From: Glycomyces sp. NRRL B-16210
Lineage (GTDB): Bacteria; Actinomycetota; Actinomycetes; Mycobacteriales; Micromonosporaceae
Length of the DNA: 64,000 bases
Assembly (NCBI RefSeq): GCF_000719515.1
Contig: NZ_JOGR01000003.1
Coordinates: 310,001 to 374,000, forward strand
Direction: 5' to 3'
Shown here one piece after another: positions 16,661 through 24,464 of the stretch. The notes under the pieces are model-generated. The model worked only from the letters and a program-made list of their open reading frames with translations, was not told the DNA's origin and made no database searches. Each line of letters opens with the position of its first letter. The stretch's first letter is position 1. A program made the position numbers and the translations under genes.

Positions 16661-16695
16661 GCGAAGGCCCGGTCCACCTCGGACCGGGCCTTCGC
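16661..16695. terminator. Bidirectional terminator after sahH
   Basis: A perfect 15-bp stem GCGAAGGCCCGGTCC (16661-16675 with 16681-16695) with loop ACCTC lies between convergent genes. Confidence 0.85.
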
Positions 16696-16715
16696 CTTCG
16701 TCATGGCCGGGCGGG

Positions 16716-17636
16716 TCAGACCTGCTCCACGACCTCGCGGGCGATCCTCGCCAGCTCCTCGACGATCGGGATGCCCTCGACGTCGTCGACGGCGCCGCTG
16801 GTGAGGATCGCGATCCTGACCGGGTCGTCGCCGTCCCCGCCGAGGACGCCGACCGAGTTCACCACCCAGAGTCCGTCCAATTGCGACTCGACGTCCCAGC
16901 CGTTCTTGAGCCAGACCGTCTCGCCCTCCACCGCTGCGGCCGAGACGCCCCAGGCCTGCTCCTCGATCACGGAGCCCATGAGCTCGCGGCCGAGGTCGAC
17001 CTGCTCGGCGTCGAGCACCCCTTCGTAGAGGTTGAGGTCGAGCAGGATCATCTGGTCCGGCGCGCTCGACCAGCCCACTCCCCAACGGCCTTCGGCGTCG
17101 ACGGTCGTGTCCGACAGCCCGTATCGCTCGTGCGCGGCGGCGAGCGCGTCCGCGCCGCCGAGGTAGTTGTACAGCGTCGAGGTCGAGCCGTTGTGCGACT
17201 CGGTGATCATGCGCTCCAACAGTTCCCGGTGGTCGTCGGGGATGCCCTCGACCGAGCCCCAGTACTGCTGGACCATCGCGAGCAGCTCGACTTTGACGAT
17301 GGAGGCGGTGATGTGGGTCTGCTCGGGGTTGTAGTCCAGGCGGATCCCGTCGCGCTCAATGGAGATCGATGCTTCGACCAGGGTTCCGGACCCGGCGAGG
17401 AACTGCTCGACGCGTTCGTCGAGCGCGGCCTGGAGCCGTGCGCGCCGCTCTTCGCGCGACTCGCCGAAGATGCTCCCGAGGCCGTCCTCGGCGGCGCTCG
17501 CGGCGATGCCCGCGAAGGAGGCGCCGGCGGCGAGGACCACCGCGGACGGGACACCGACGCGCAGCATCGTGCGGCGGGAGGGACGGAAACGCTTCAGTGT
17601 GGAGTTCGGAGTGGGGTTCGGTTGCCGAATCATCAT
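16716..17636 (-). CDS. Exported class A beta-lactamase-like serine hydrolase
   Basis: This 306-residue protein has an N-terminal RR-containing basic segment and a hydrophobic stretch (about 25-48), so it is exported or membrane-anchored; Tat export is possible (SRRTMLRVG). The mature part has the penicillin-binding/beta-lactamase fold signatures: S112-I-V-K115 (SxxK nucleophile motif), S147-H-N149 (SxN) and VWLKNGWD, where KNG replaces the usual KTG/KSG. The active-site KTG change and the absence of a clear class A E166 motif argue for a cell-wall-related or orphan esterase role and not strong beta-lactam hydrolysis. A second in-frame ATG at 17633 sits 6 nt after TAGCCT and may be the real start. 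Confidence 0.82.
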   Translation of the reverse strand: MMIRQPNPTPNSTLKRFRPSRRTMLRVGVPSAVVLAAGASFAGIAASAAEDGLGSIFGESREERRARLQAALDERVEQFLAGSGTLVEASISIERDGIRLDYNPEQTHITASIVKVELLAMVQQYWGSVEGIPDDHRELLERMITESHNGSTSTLYNYLGGADALAAAHERYGLSDTTVDAEGRWGVGWSSAPDQMILLDLNLYEGVLDAEQVDLGRELMGSVIEEQAWGVSAAAVEGETVWLKNGWDVESQLDGLWVVNSVGVLGGDGDDPVRIAILTSGAVDDVEGIPIVEELARIAREVVEQV

Positions 17637-17741
17637 GCAAGGCTAGGGAATCAGACAGTTCCGGTCAACGGCGATCAATGGGAGATCCGAGAAATATCCT
17701 GTCGGATATGTCATCGGGAGCCGAAGCAACCCCGAACGTGC

Positions 17742-17776
17742 GCAAAGGCGTACGGCCAGTGGCCGTACGCCTTTGC
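17742..17776. terminator. Perfect 16-bp hairpin downstream of moeZ
   Basis: GCAAAGGCGTACGGCC (17742-17757) pairs perfectly with 17761-17776 around a 3-nt loop, about 105 bp before the beta-lactamase-like gene. Confidence 0.7.
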
Positions 17777-17809
17777 AACGGTGGCTTAAAGAGACGATGG
17801 CATTGCGAT

Positions 17810-17831
17810 CCGTGGTTTCCTCGAACCACGG
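17810..17831 (-). terminator. Terminator-like hairpin immediately after moeZ
   Basis: An 8-bp stem CCGTGGTT/AACCACGG with a 6-nt loop lies 36 nt beyond the moeZ stop. Confidence 0.6.
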
Positions 17832-17866
17832 CCTTCGCGATGCATGGTCCCAGCGAGTCGCTGCCG

Positions 17867-19045
17867 CTAGTAGCTCGGCAGGCTCGGGTCCACCTGGTTG
17901 ATCCAGCTGAGCACGCCGCCCTGGACGTGCACGGCGTTCTTCAACCCGGCGGCCTTGGCCGCGGCCAGCGCCTCGGCGGAGCGCACGCCCGCCTTGCAGT
18001 AGAACACGGCCTGGCGCTCGGTCGGCAGGTCCGCGAGTGCGGCACCGGAGATGATGTCGCCCTTGGGGATCAGCCGCGAACCGGGGATGCGCACGATCTC
18101 GTACTCGGCGGGCTCGCGCACGTCGATGAGGTCGATGTCGCGGCCTTCCTTGATCCAGTCCTCGAGCTCGCGCGCGGTGATGGTCGAGCCGATGACGGCC
18201 TCGACGGCCTCGTCGGTGATCGTCCCGCAGAACTCCTCGTAGTCGATGAGCTCCTTGATCGTGGCGTCGGGGCCGCAGACCGCGCAGTTCGGGTCCTTGC
18301 GGACCTTGATCTTGCGGTAGCTCATCTCCAGCGCGTCGTAGACCATGAGCGAGCCGACGAGCGGGTCGCCGATGCCGGTGATCAGCTTGATGGCCTCGGT
18401 GGTCTGGATTGAGCCGATCGAGGCGCACAGCACGCCGAGGACGCCGCCCTCGGCGCAGCTGGGCACCATGCCGGGGGGCGGGGGCTCGGGGTAGAGGCAG
18501 CGGTAGCACGGGCCCTGGTCGGCCCAGAAGACGCTGGCCTGGCCGTCGAAGCGGTAGATCGAGCCCCACACGTACGGCTTGCCGAGCAGCACGGCCGCGT
18601 CGTTGACCATGTAGCGGGTGGCGAAGTTGTCGGTGCCGTCGATGATGAGGTCGTACGGCTCGAAGACCTCGAAGACGTTGTCGTTGTCGAGCACCGTGTT
18701 GTGGAGGACGACGTTCACGTACGGGTTGATCTCGCGGATCGACTCGGCGGCGGACTCGGCCTTGGTGCGGCCGATGTCGGACTGGCCGTGGATGATCTGG
18801 CGCTGGAGGTTCGACTCGTCGACGGTGTCGAACTCGGCGATGCCGATCGTGCCGACCCCGGCGGCGGCCAGGTACATGAGCGCGGGGGACCCGAGACCGC
18901 CGGCGCCCACACAGAGCACCTTGGCGTTCTTGAGTCGTTTCTGACCGTCCATGGCGACGTCGGGGATGATGAGGTGGCGCGAATAGCGGCGCACCTCGTC
19001 GACCGACAGCTCAGAGGCTGGTTCGACCAGCGGCGGCAAACTCAT
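17867..19045 (-). CDS. moeZ: MoeZ, E1-like adenylyltransferase with rhodanese sulfurtransferase domain
   Basis: This 392-residue fused enzyme activates the C-terminal glycine of small sulfur-carrier proteins (MoaD, CysO, ThiS type) by adenylation, then transfers sulfur to them for molybdopterin, cysteine or other thio-metabolite synthesis. The ThiF/MoeB domain (about 15-265) shows VLCVGAGGLGSPALMYLAAAGVGTIGI, DESNLQRQIIH, a DGTDNFATRY block and zinc-ligand cysteines in CYRCLYP and CAVC. The rhodanese domain (about 285-390) has LIDVREPAEYEI and the catalytic Cys loop YCKAGVRS. It matches mycobacterial Rv3206c in both sequence and neighbourhood (DUF3152 next). The start at 19045 has CATTAT 7 nt upstream. 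Confidence 0.94.
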   Translation of the reverse strand: MSLPPLVEPASELSVDEVRRYSRHLIIPDVAMDGQKRLKNAKVLCVGAGGLGSPALMYLAAAGVGTIGIAEFDTVDESNLQRQIIHGQSDIGRTKAESAAESIREINPYVNVVLHNTVLDNDNVFEVFEPYDLIIDGTDNFATRYMVNDAAVLLGKPYVWGSIYRFDGQASVFWADQGPCYRCLYPEPPPPGMVPSCAEGGVLGVLCASIGSIQTTEAIKLITGIGDPLVGSLMVYDALEMSYRKIKVRKDPNCAVCGPDATIKELIDYEEFCGTITDEAVEAVIGSTITARELEDWIKEGRDIDLIDVREPAEYEIVRIPGSRLIPKGDIISGAALADLPTERQAVFYCKAGVRSAEALAAAKAAGLKNAVHVQGGVLSWINQVDPSLPSY

Positions 19046-19158
19046 ATGTCCAATAATGCATGTCCACGCTGTGGATATTCCACCGGGAAGCGCCGTGTGC
19101 GGTTCTTCACGTTCGTGGGACGGTTGCTCCCAGCATCTGGAACGGTTTTCGGACGAGG

Positions 19159-19992
19159 CTAGCGGTCGACGAAGTCGTCCGGCGGTAGGTCGGGGCCGTT
19201 GTAGTCCCCCGCCGGGCCGGACACGTACGTGTCGCCGTCGGGGTAGGGCCAGGGGTTGCCGACGCATCCGGCCAGCTGGTAGGTCTGCTGGGCCATCACC
19301 GGCGACAGGTCGCCGTCGGCGGGGCAGACCTCGTGGCCGTGGCCGAGCCGGTGGCCGACCTCGTGGTTCACCGCGTACTCGCGGTAGGCGTCGAGGGTCC
19401 CGTCCCAGTGGTCGACGCCGGTGAGCCAGCGCGCGGAGTTGATGACGACGTTGTCGCCGTTGCGGCACGAGACGGTGGTGTTCTGGGACCCGCACAAGTA
19501 CGAGCGCTGCTCGGGGCTGGCGAGGAAGACGGTGAAGTCGGCGTTGCCGGCCTCGCCGACCTGCTGGAAGCGCCATGCGCCGCCGGCGATCCAGGAGCGC
19601 CGGTCCGCGAGCGTGTCGTGCACGAACGCGCTGAACTCGGCCGGGTCGATCTCGATGCCGTTCTCGACGGCGATGTCGTACTGGAGCAGCTGGCCCGAGG
19701 CGCCGACCACGCCGGTGTCGGCCGGTTCGGCGTAGGTCCAGGTGCCGGTGCCGGAGAAGTACAGCGGCGGCACGATCGCGGACGGCGCGGTGGGGACTTC
19801 CTCGGGCGAGGGGGCGACGACGGTGCTCGGCGGGGCCTGCTCGTGGTCGTCGAGCGCCTGCGGGGTCTCGGTGTCGGCGGCGTCGACCGCGAAGTACAGG
19901 CCCGCGCTCGCCATGAGCACGAGGATCGCGAGGAACACGAAGCGGCGCCTCCTGCGGAGCCTGCGGTTGCGGTTCAGCCGTCCTTCGGTCAC
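19159..19992 (-). CDS. DUF3152 membrane-anchored zinc metallopeptidase-like protein
   Basis: The 277-residue protein has a strongly basic cytoplasmic start (RLNRNRRLRRRRR), one membrane segment (about 18-38, FVFLAILVLMASAGLYFAV) and a Pro/Ser linker. An extracellular domain follows (about 80-277) with the zincin motif NHEVGHRLGHGH and a following C..G...MAQQT turn, diagnostic of DUF3152. The family is predicted to be a zinc protease; the substrate is unknown. It is the counterpart of Rv3207c, next to moeZ in the same order. The GTG start at 19992 has TAGACT ending 7 nt upstream, so it is probably leaderless. Confidence 0.9.
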   Translation of the reverse strand: MTEGRLNRNRRLRRRRRFVFLAILVLMASAGLYFAVDAADTETPQALDDHEQAPPSTVVAPSPEEVPTAPSAIVPPLYFSGTGTWTYAEPADTGVVGASGQLLQYDIAVENGIEIDPAEFSAFVHDTLADRRSWIAGGAWRFQQVGEAGNADFTVFLASPEQRSYLCGSQNTTVSCRNGDNVVINSARWLTGVDHWDGTLDAYREYAVNHEVGHRLGHGHEVCPADGDLSPVMAQQTYQLAGCVGNPWPYPDGDTYVSGPAGDYNGPDLPPDDFVDR

Positions 19993-19999
19993 AAGGGCG

Positions 20000-20005
20000 A
20001 GTCTA
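20000..20005 (-). promoter_or_regulatory. -10 element (TAGACT), leaderless promoter of DUF3152 gene
   Basis: On the minus strand TAGACT ends 7 nt before the GTG at 19992. Confidence 0.55.
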
Positions 20006-20061
20006 AGTCAGTTCGCGGGCCCCTAGGCCGACCCCCGAGTATTGTGTGCGCCGTTTCGAGT

Positions 20062-21051
20062 TCATATAGCGGACAGGACATCCTCCGCATCGCCCTCGGC
20101 GGCCTCGCGGACCTCGTCGAGCATCGCCGCGACCGCTCGGGCGACCGCCTGGGGGCGCTCCATCATCGCGACGTGGCCGGTCTGGTCGAGGATGAGCAGC
20201 CGCGAGTCGGGGATCGCCAGCGCGGTGGGCGGGGCCTGGCGCACGTCGATCACGCGGTCCTGCTTGCCCCAGATGACGAGGGTGGGGCATTCGATCTCCT
20301 CGGCCAGGCGCCACAGCGAGTGGGTGCCGGGGACGAACGTCTGGAAGAAGGAGGCCATGAGGCCGCGGTAGGTCTGGATGTAGGCGCGGGAGTTCCACGG
20401 GGTGGCGAGGCGGCGGCGGGCCTCTTCGACGGCCTCGCGGCGGCGCTGGGGGTGCATGAGTTCGGGGTCGGCCCAGGTGCCGAGGACGATGTCGTCCACG
20501 ACCTGCTCGGGGGTGCGCGAGCGCATGGTGCGGTCGGCGAACCAGGCCATGTTGGGGACGGCGAGCATCGGCAGGTACCGGGCCTGATGCGAGCGGCGCG
20601 GGTTCGCGAAGGGCATCGCCGGTGAGACGAGGGTGAGGGTGCGGACGAGGTTGGGGCGGGTCGCGGCGAGGTAGACGGAGACGGCGCCGCCGAGGGAGTG
20701 GCCGGCGAGGTGGACCGGGCCGCGGCCCGATTCGACGATCCAGGCCGCGACGTCCTGCGCGAGCAGGGGGATGGTGACGCGCGGGGCCGGGGCCGATTGG
20801 CCGAAGCCGGGCAGGTCGATCGCGTCGGCGGCGACGCGGTCGGCGAGGGCGTCGGCGAGGTCGGTCCAGTTCTGGGCCGAGCCGCCGAGGCCGTGGACGA
20901 ACACGGCCGGCTCGGCGCCCTCGGCGGCGGGCGGGGTGTGCCTGATGAAGAGTCTGCGGCGGCTGAGCTGGTGTTCGATTCCGGGCCACGGCGGGTGGGG
21001 ACGCCGCGGGTTGCGAACCTCGCCGGCGTCGACCAGCCGTGCCCGTTTCAT
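20062..21051 (-). CDS. Alpha/beta-fold hydrolase
   Basis: The 329-residue cytoplasmic hydrolase belongs to the lipase/haloalkane-dehalogenase-like superfamily. It has the oxyanion strand VFVHGLGGSAQNW, a DLPGFGQS turn, the nucleophile elbow HLAGHSLGGAVSVYLA with catalytic Ser, an acid strand PTLVIWGKQDRVID and the catalytic His in DQTGHVAMMERP. The substrate is not evident. It starts 5 nt after the stop of the proline-rich gene and is co-transcribed with it; a comparable hydrolase flanks the moeZ/DUF3152 block in mycobacteria. Confidence 0.88.
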   Translation of the reverse strand: MKRARLVDAGEVRNPRRPHPPWPGIEHQLSRRRLFIRHTPPAAEGAEPAVFVHGLGGSAQNWTDLADALADRVAADAIDLPGFGQSAPAPRVTIPLLAQDVAAWIVESGRGPVHLAGHSLGGAVSVYLAATRPNLVRTLTLVSPAMPFANPRRSHQARYLPMLAVPNMAWFADRTMRSRTPEQVVDDIVLGTWADPELMHPQRRREAVEEARRRLATPWNSRAYIQTYRGLMASFFQTFVPGTHSLWRLAEEIECPTLVIWGKQDRVIDVRQAPPTALAIPDSRLLILDQTGHVAMMERPQAVARAVAAMLDEVREAAEGDAEDVLSAI

Positions 21052-21056
21052 GGGAG

Positions 21057-23048
21057 CTAGTGTGACACCTCATTGGCGAGCGCGCCCAATGTAGCCGAAA
21101 CCACTGCCCGGGAGCGTTCGGCGGTGACCACGGCGGCGCCCGAGAGTCGCCGCACCGCTTGGCCGTCGAGCCAGAGGACGACGACCACGGCGGTCTTGAC
21201 CGGGCCTGTGGGGACGATGGAGGCGTGCTCGACCTCGACGCGGATGTCGCTGGCGCCCAGGCGGGGCCGTAGGGCCTCCACTGTGGCGGCGGCCGCGGCG
21301 TGCTGGATGTGCCAGTCGATCGGCGGGACGGCGACCTTCCCGGTGGATTCCTCGTTGCCGAGCGCGAGGGTCACGCTGACCTCGGCTTCGAGGCCCGCGG
21401 ACTCGATGTCGACGCGTCGCAGCTCGACCGGTCCGAGGGCGGCGATCTCGACTTCTGCTGCGGGGGCCTCGACCTGGCCGTGGAGTTCCTCGCCGGGTTC
21501 GTCGGCCGATTGCGGGCCGAGGTCGACGGCGCGCTGCTCGTTGACGACGGCCGAGACGGCCGCGTGGACCTCATCGGGGTCGACGCCGTCTTCGAGTTCG
21601 AGGCGCAGGCTGGAGGCGCCGTCGGGGGCGGTCACGTGGAAGGCGTCGCGGACACCGGGGACCTGGCGGACGGCCTCGACCAGGCGCACGGGCTCGGGGT
21701 CGGCGGGGCCGGTCTTGTCGACCGTCGCCGGCGGGGTGGGCTCGGCGATGGGCTGGCGTCCGGCTCCGGGCGCGCGCAGCGGGGCCTGCTCGGTGACGGT
21801 GGGGCTGGGGACCGCGGCGGGCGAGAACTCGGTGACCGGCGGCTGGGGTTGGACGATCGGGAACTGGTCGGTCTGCTGCTCGGCGGCCGGGGCGGGGGTC
21901 TGCGGCGTCGGCGCGGGCGGCGCGCCGGGGGTCTGCTGGACCGGCGGCTGCGGGACCTCGATGGGCCCGGTGTGCGGGGGCCGGCTCGGGGCGGGAGGCG
22001 GGGAGGTGTGCTCCTGGACCGGTTCGGGGGGAGCGGGCGGCGCGGTGGCCTCGCGGGGGGCCGAGGGCGCCTGGAACTCCTGGTTCGGCGCGAGCGGGGC
22101 GCTGTAGTGCTGGTCCGCGCCCGGCTGCGCGAACGCGGGGGCGCTGGGCATGGCGCCCGTCTGCGGGGGCGCGGTGAACTGCGGCGGGCTGTGGTCGGGG
22201 GCGGGCGGGGCGAACTCCTGGTTCGGGCCGGGACGCTGCGGGGCCTGGTGCTGCGGCGGGGCGGCGTAGTCGCCGGGCGCCGGCGGGGCGCTGTAACCGG
22301 GGTGCTGCTGGGGCGCGCCGAACTCCTGCGGCGGGCCGGGGGGCGCGAAGGCCTGGTTCGGGGCCTGCGGGTTGAACTCCTGCTGGACCGGGGCCTGGGA
22401 GCCGTTGAAGCTCTGGCCGGGGGTCTGCGGCACGCCGAACTCCTGCGGGGCGCTCGGCTGCACGCCGAAGTCCTGCTGCGGCGCGGGCGGCGCGGCGAAC
22501 TCCTGGTTCGGTCCGGGCGGGGCGCTGAACTCCTGGCCCGGGCCCGCGGGCCCGGCGCCGTTCTCGCGGTTCCCCGGGGGCGTGCTGCGGTCCTGGTTCA
22601 GGCCAGGCGGCGCACTGCGATCTTGGTTCACGCCTGGCGGCGCGCTGTGCTCCCGGTTCGCACCTGGCGGCGCGAACGGCGATTGCGGCTGCTCGACCTG
22701 GAATCCTTGCGGGCCTTGCGGAGTCTGCGGTGCGGCCGGGATCGGCTCGAACTGCTCGCCCGGGGAGGGGCGGCGGGTGGCCGGGACCATCGGGCCGGTC
22801 TCGGCGATCTCGACCGGGACGTGCGGGACCTGTCCGGTCGGGTCCTCGCTGTAGCGGTGTCGGCGTCCTCGGTCCGGGTCGAACCGGTACTGCTCGGGCG
22901 CCTGACCCGACCCCTGCCGCCCCTCTTCGGCGGCTTCGGGAGCCTCTTCGGCGGGCGGTCCCCAGGACCTGCCGATACGCCTGCGGGCGGGCCTTTCCTC
23001 CCCGGTCGGACGCTGCGGATCATCCGGTCGGTTCTGGTCATACACCAC
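21057..23048 (-). CDS. Large proline/glutamine-rich, mostly disordered protein with a folded C-terminal region
   Basis: The 663-residue protein has an acidic/basic head (about 1-100), then about 350 residues of low complexity. That stretch is built from degenerate short repeats of the pattern (A)PPGxNQEF/QDRS, for example SAPPGVNQDRSAPPGLNQD and APPGPNQEFAAPPAP. A Pro/Thr-rich stretch follows to about 460. The C-terminal 190 residues look folded and contain two related alpha/beta units (VRDAFHVTAPDGASSLRLELEDGVDPDEVHAAVSAVV and later VEVSVTLALG..VEALRPRLGASDIRVEVEHA). There is no signal peptide or membrane segment. I do not recognise the family. The start GTG 23048 has AAGGAG 7 nt upstream. 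It is co-transcribed with the alpha/beta hydrolase and divergent from the TetR gene. Confidence 0.8.
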   Translation of the reverse strand: MVYDQNRPDDPQRPTGEERPARRRIGRSWGPPAEEAPEAAEEGRQGSGQAPEQYRFDPDRGRRHRYSEDPTGQVPHVPVEIAETGPMVPATRRPSPGEQFEPIPAAPQTPQGPQGFQVEQPQSPFAPPGANREHSAPPGVNQDRSAPPGLNQDRSTPPGNRENGAGPAGPGQEFSAPPGPNQEFAAPPAPQQDFGVQPSAPQEFGVPQTPGQSFNGSQAPVQQEFNPQAPNQAFAPPGPPQEFGAPQQHPGYSAPPAPGDYAAPPQHQAPQRPGPNQEFAPPAPDHSPPQFTAPPQTGAMPSAPAFAQPGADQHYSAPLAPNQEFQAPSAPREATAPPAPPEPVQEHTSPPPAPSRPPHTGPIEVPQPPVQQTPGAPPAPTPQTPAPAAEQQTDQFPIVQPQPPVTEFSPAAVPSPTVTEQAPLRAPGAGRQPIAEPTPPATVDKTGPADPEPVRLVEAVRQVPGVRDAFHVTAPDGASSLRLELEDGVDPDEVHAAVSAVVNEQRAVDLGPQSADEPGEELHGQVEAPAAEVEIAALGPVELRRVDIESAGLEAEVSVTLALGNEESTGKVAVPPIDWHIQHAAAAATVEALRPRLGASDIRVEVEHASIVPTGPVKTAVVVVLWLDGQAVRRLSGAAVVTAERSRAVVSATLGALANEVSH

Positions 23049-23224
23049 TAGACAACTCCTTCATATTCCCGCCCTCAAGGTACCGTGGCGCGCCCAGTGA
23101 CTCGAACCCGCGTTTGTCGTCCCCGTACGCTGGGAGACTGTATTCAGACTTCCGTAAACTTCCTTCAGGTCGCAATATCCGGCGACTGACGGATGGGCGA
23201 CATGAGTCGAGGAGAGGTACCGGA

Positions 23225-23935
23225 GTGAACAGCGCTGGTGAGGGCCGGGTCCGATTGCCCAGGAGCGAACGCCGGGCGCAGCTGCTCCAGGCCGCTCAAG
23301 GCGTCTTCGTCTCCAAGGGCTACCACAACACCTCCATGGACGACATCGCCGAGAACGCCGGCGTCTCGAAGCCCGTGCTCTACCAGCACTTCACCTCGAA
23401 GCTGGAGCTCTACCTGGCGCTGCTGGACGGACGGGCCGCCGAGCTGGTCGGCCAGGTGCAGAACGCAATCGACTCGACCGACGACAACAAGGAGCGGGTC
23501 AACCGCGCCATGCGGGCCTACTTCGACTTCGTGGACGCCCAGGGCGAGGCGTTCCGGCTCGTGTTCGAATCCGACCAGCGCAACGACCCCGAGGTGTCCG
23601 AGCGGGTGATGCGCATGGAGGCCGACTGCGTGGCGGCGATGGCCGACACGATCATGGCCGACGCCCACGTGGACAAGGCCCGTGCTGAGCTCCTCGCGAC
23701 CGGCCTGGTCGGGGCCGCCGAGGTCGCGGCCAGGAAGTGGATCGCCTCGGGCCGAGGGATCCCCAAGGAAGAGGCCGTACAGCTCATGAGCAGCCTCGCT
23801 TGGCGGGGGATCTCGCACTTCCCGCGCGAGGGCGAAGCCGAGCTCGGGTTAAGAAGGCGCAGTCCGAGGGAGGGCGGGGCCGGGCTCGGATTGGAAGGCA
23901 AGGTCCGAGCGAGGGCGAAGCCGAACTCGGGTTAG
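23225..23935 (+). CDS. TetR-family regulator with a repetitive C-terminal tail
   Basis: The 236-residue protein has a TetR N-terminal helix-turn-helix (about 10-60: RRAQLLQAAQGVFVSKGYHNTSMDDIAENAGVSKPVLYQHFTSKLELYLALL) and an all-helical ligand-binding domain to about residue 200 (ending RGISHFPRE). It corresponds to mycobacterial Rv3208, which also precedes the DUF3107 gene. The last 35-40 residues (GEAELGLRRRSPREGGAGLGLEG...) are encoded by a tandem DNA repeat of about 42 bp and are probably not part of the fold. The GTG at 23225 follows GAGGAGAGG; upstream in-frame starts run through non-coding sequence. The ligand and targets are unknown. Confidence 0.88.
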   Translation: MNSAGEGRVRLPRSERRAQLLQAAQGVFVSKGYHNTSMDDIAENAGVSKPVLYQHFTSKLELYLALLDGRAAELVGQVQNAIDSTDDNKERVNRAMRAYFDFVDAQGEAFRLVFESDQRNDPEVSERVMRMEADCVAAMADTIMADAHVDKARAELLATGLVGAAEVAARKWIASGRGIPKEEAVQLMSSLAWRGISHFPREGEAELGLRRRSPREGGAGLGLEGKVRARAKPNSG

Positions 23936-23966
23936 ATAGGCGCGACCCGCGCGAAGCCGGGCCCGG
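23827..23966 (+). repeat. Tandem repeat of about 42 bp across the 3' end of the TetR gene
   Basis: GAGGGCGAAGCCGAGCTCGG at about 23828 recurs at about 23911 with one change, a more diverged copy lies between (about 23869), and a partial copy follows after the stop (about 23953). The period is 41-42 bp. Confidence 0.75.
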
Positions 23967-24077
23967 GCGAGCGTCCGCGTTCGCTCTCGGCGCACTGTGC
24001 CGTACCGGTTCCGGGTGGTCGCCGCGAGTAGTCTTGCTTCCGTCTAGACGTCAGAGTATTTCGATTGAGGAGGGCCC

Positions 24078-24305
24078 GTGGAGGTCAAGATCGGTGTCCA
24101 GTACGCCCCACGCGAACTGGTGTTGGACAGCAAGCTGTCTCCGAAGGACCTGTCCGAGACGATCGAGCAGGCCGTCGCGAACGGCGGGGTCCTGCGTCTC
24201 GAGGACGACAAGGGCCGGCAGGTGTACATCCCCGTCGAGAAGATCGCCTACGTCGAGGTCGTCGCGAGCAGCGCGCGGTCGGTGGGCTTCACGGTCGACG
24301 CCTGA
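24078..24305 (+). CDS. DUF3107 family protein
   Basis: The 75-residue protein is a clear DUF3107 member (mycobacterial Rv3208A/TB9.4): MEVKIGVQYAPRELVLDS, then a helix with SETIEQAVANGGVLRLED, and KGRQVYIPVEKIAYVEV close to the C-terminus. It is a small cytoplasmic alpha/beta protein of unknown role, always next to the TetR gene in related genomes. The GTG start at 24078 follows GAGGAGGG. A roughly 50-bp unit covering its last codons is repeated after the stop. Confidence 0.9.
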   Translation: MEVKIGVQYAPRELVLDSKLSPKDLSETIEQAVANGGVLRLEDDKGRQVYIPVEKIAYVEVVASSARSVGFTVDA

Positions 24306-24421
24306 GCCCGCGAAGGCTTCGCGCCGTGACCGGCGGCGCAGTACGACGCCTGAGCCCGCTAAAGTGTCACGCCGTGAGCGGCGGCGCGTAACCGTCCATG
24401 CCTGAGCTGGTGAAACGTTGA
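24296..24421 (+). repeat. Tandem repeat of about 49-50 bp duplicating the 3' end of the DUF3107 gene
   Basis: The unit beginning GACGCCTGAGCCCGC (stop codon included) occurs at about 24298 and 24347, followed by a truncated third copy (ATGCCTGAGCTGG, about 24397). Copies are roughly 80% alike by eye. Confidence 0.75.
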
Positions 24422-24422
24422 G

Positions 24423-24446
24423 GGCCCGGAGCATCCGCTCCGGGCC
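24423..24446. terminator. Bidirectional terminator, DUF3107 / lpqB
   Basis: A 10-bp stem GGCCCGGAGC/GCTCCGGGCC with loop ATCC is followed by TTT on the plus strand and lies between convergent genes. Confidence 0.8.
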
Positions 24447-24464
24447 TTTCCGCTCGCCGCCGGC

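Noticed and set aside
22050..22760. Possible CRISPR or intergenic repeat array
   Set aside because: The repeats are degenerate, of irregular length and inside an open frame; they encode the Pro/Gln-rich protein.
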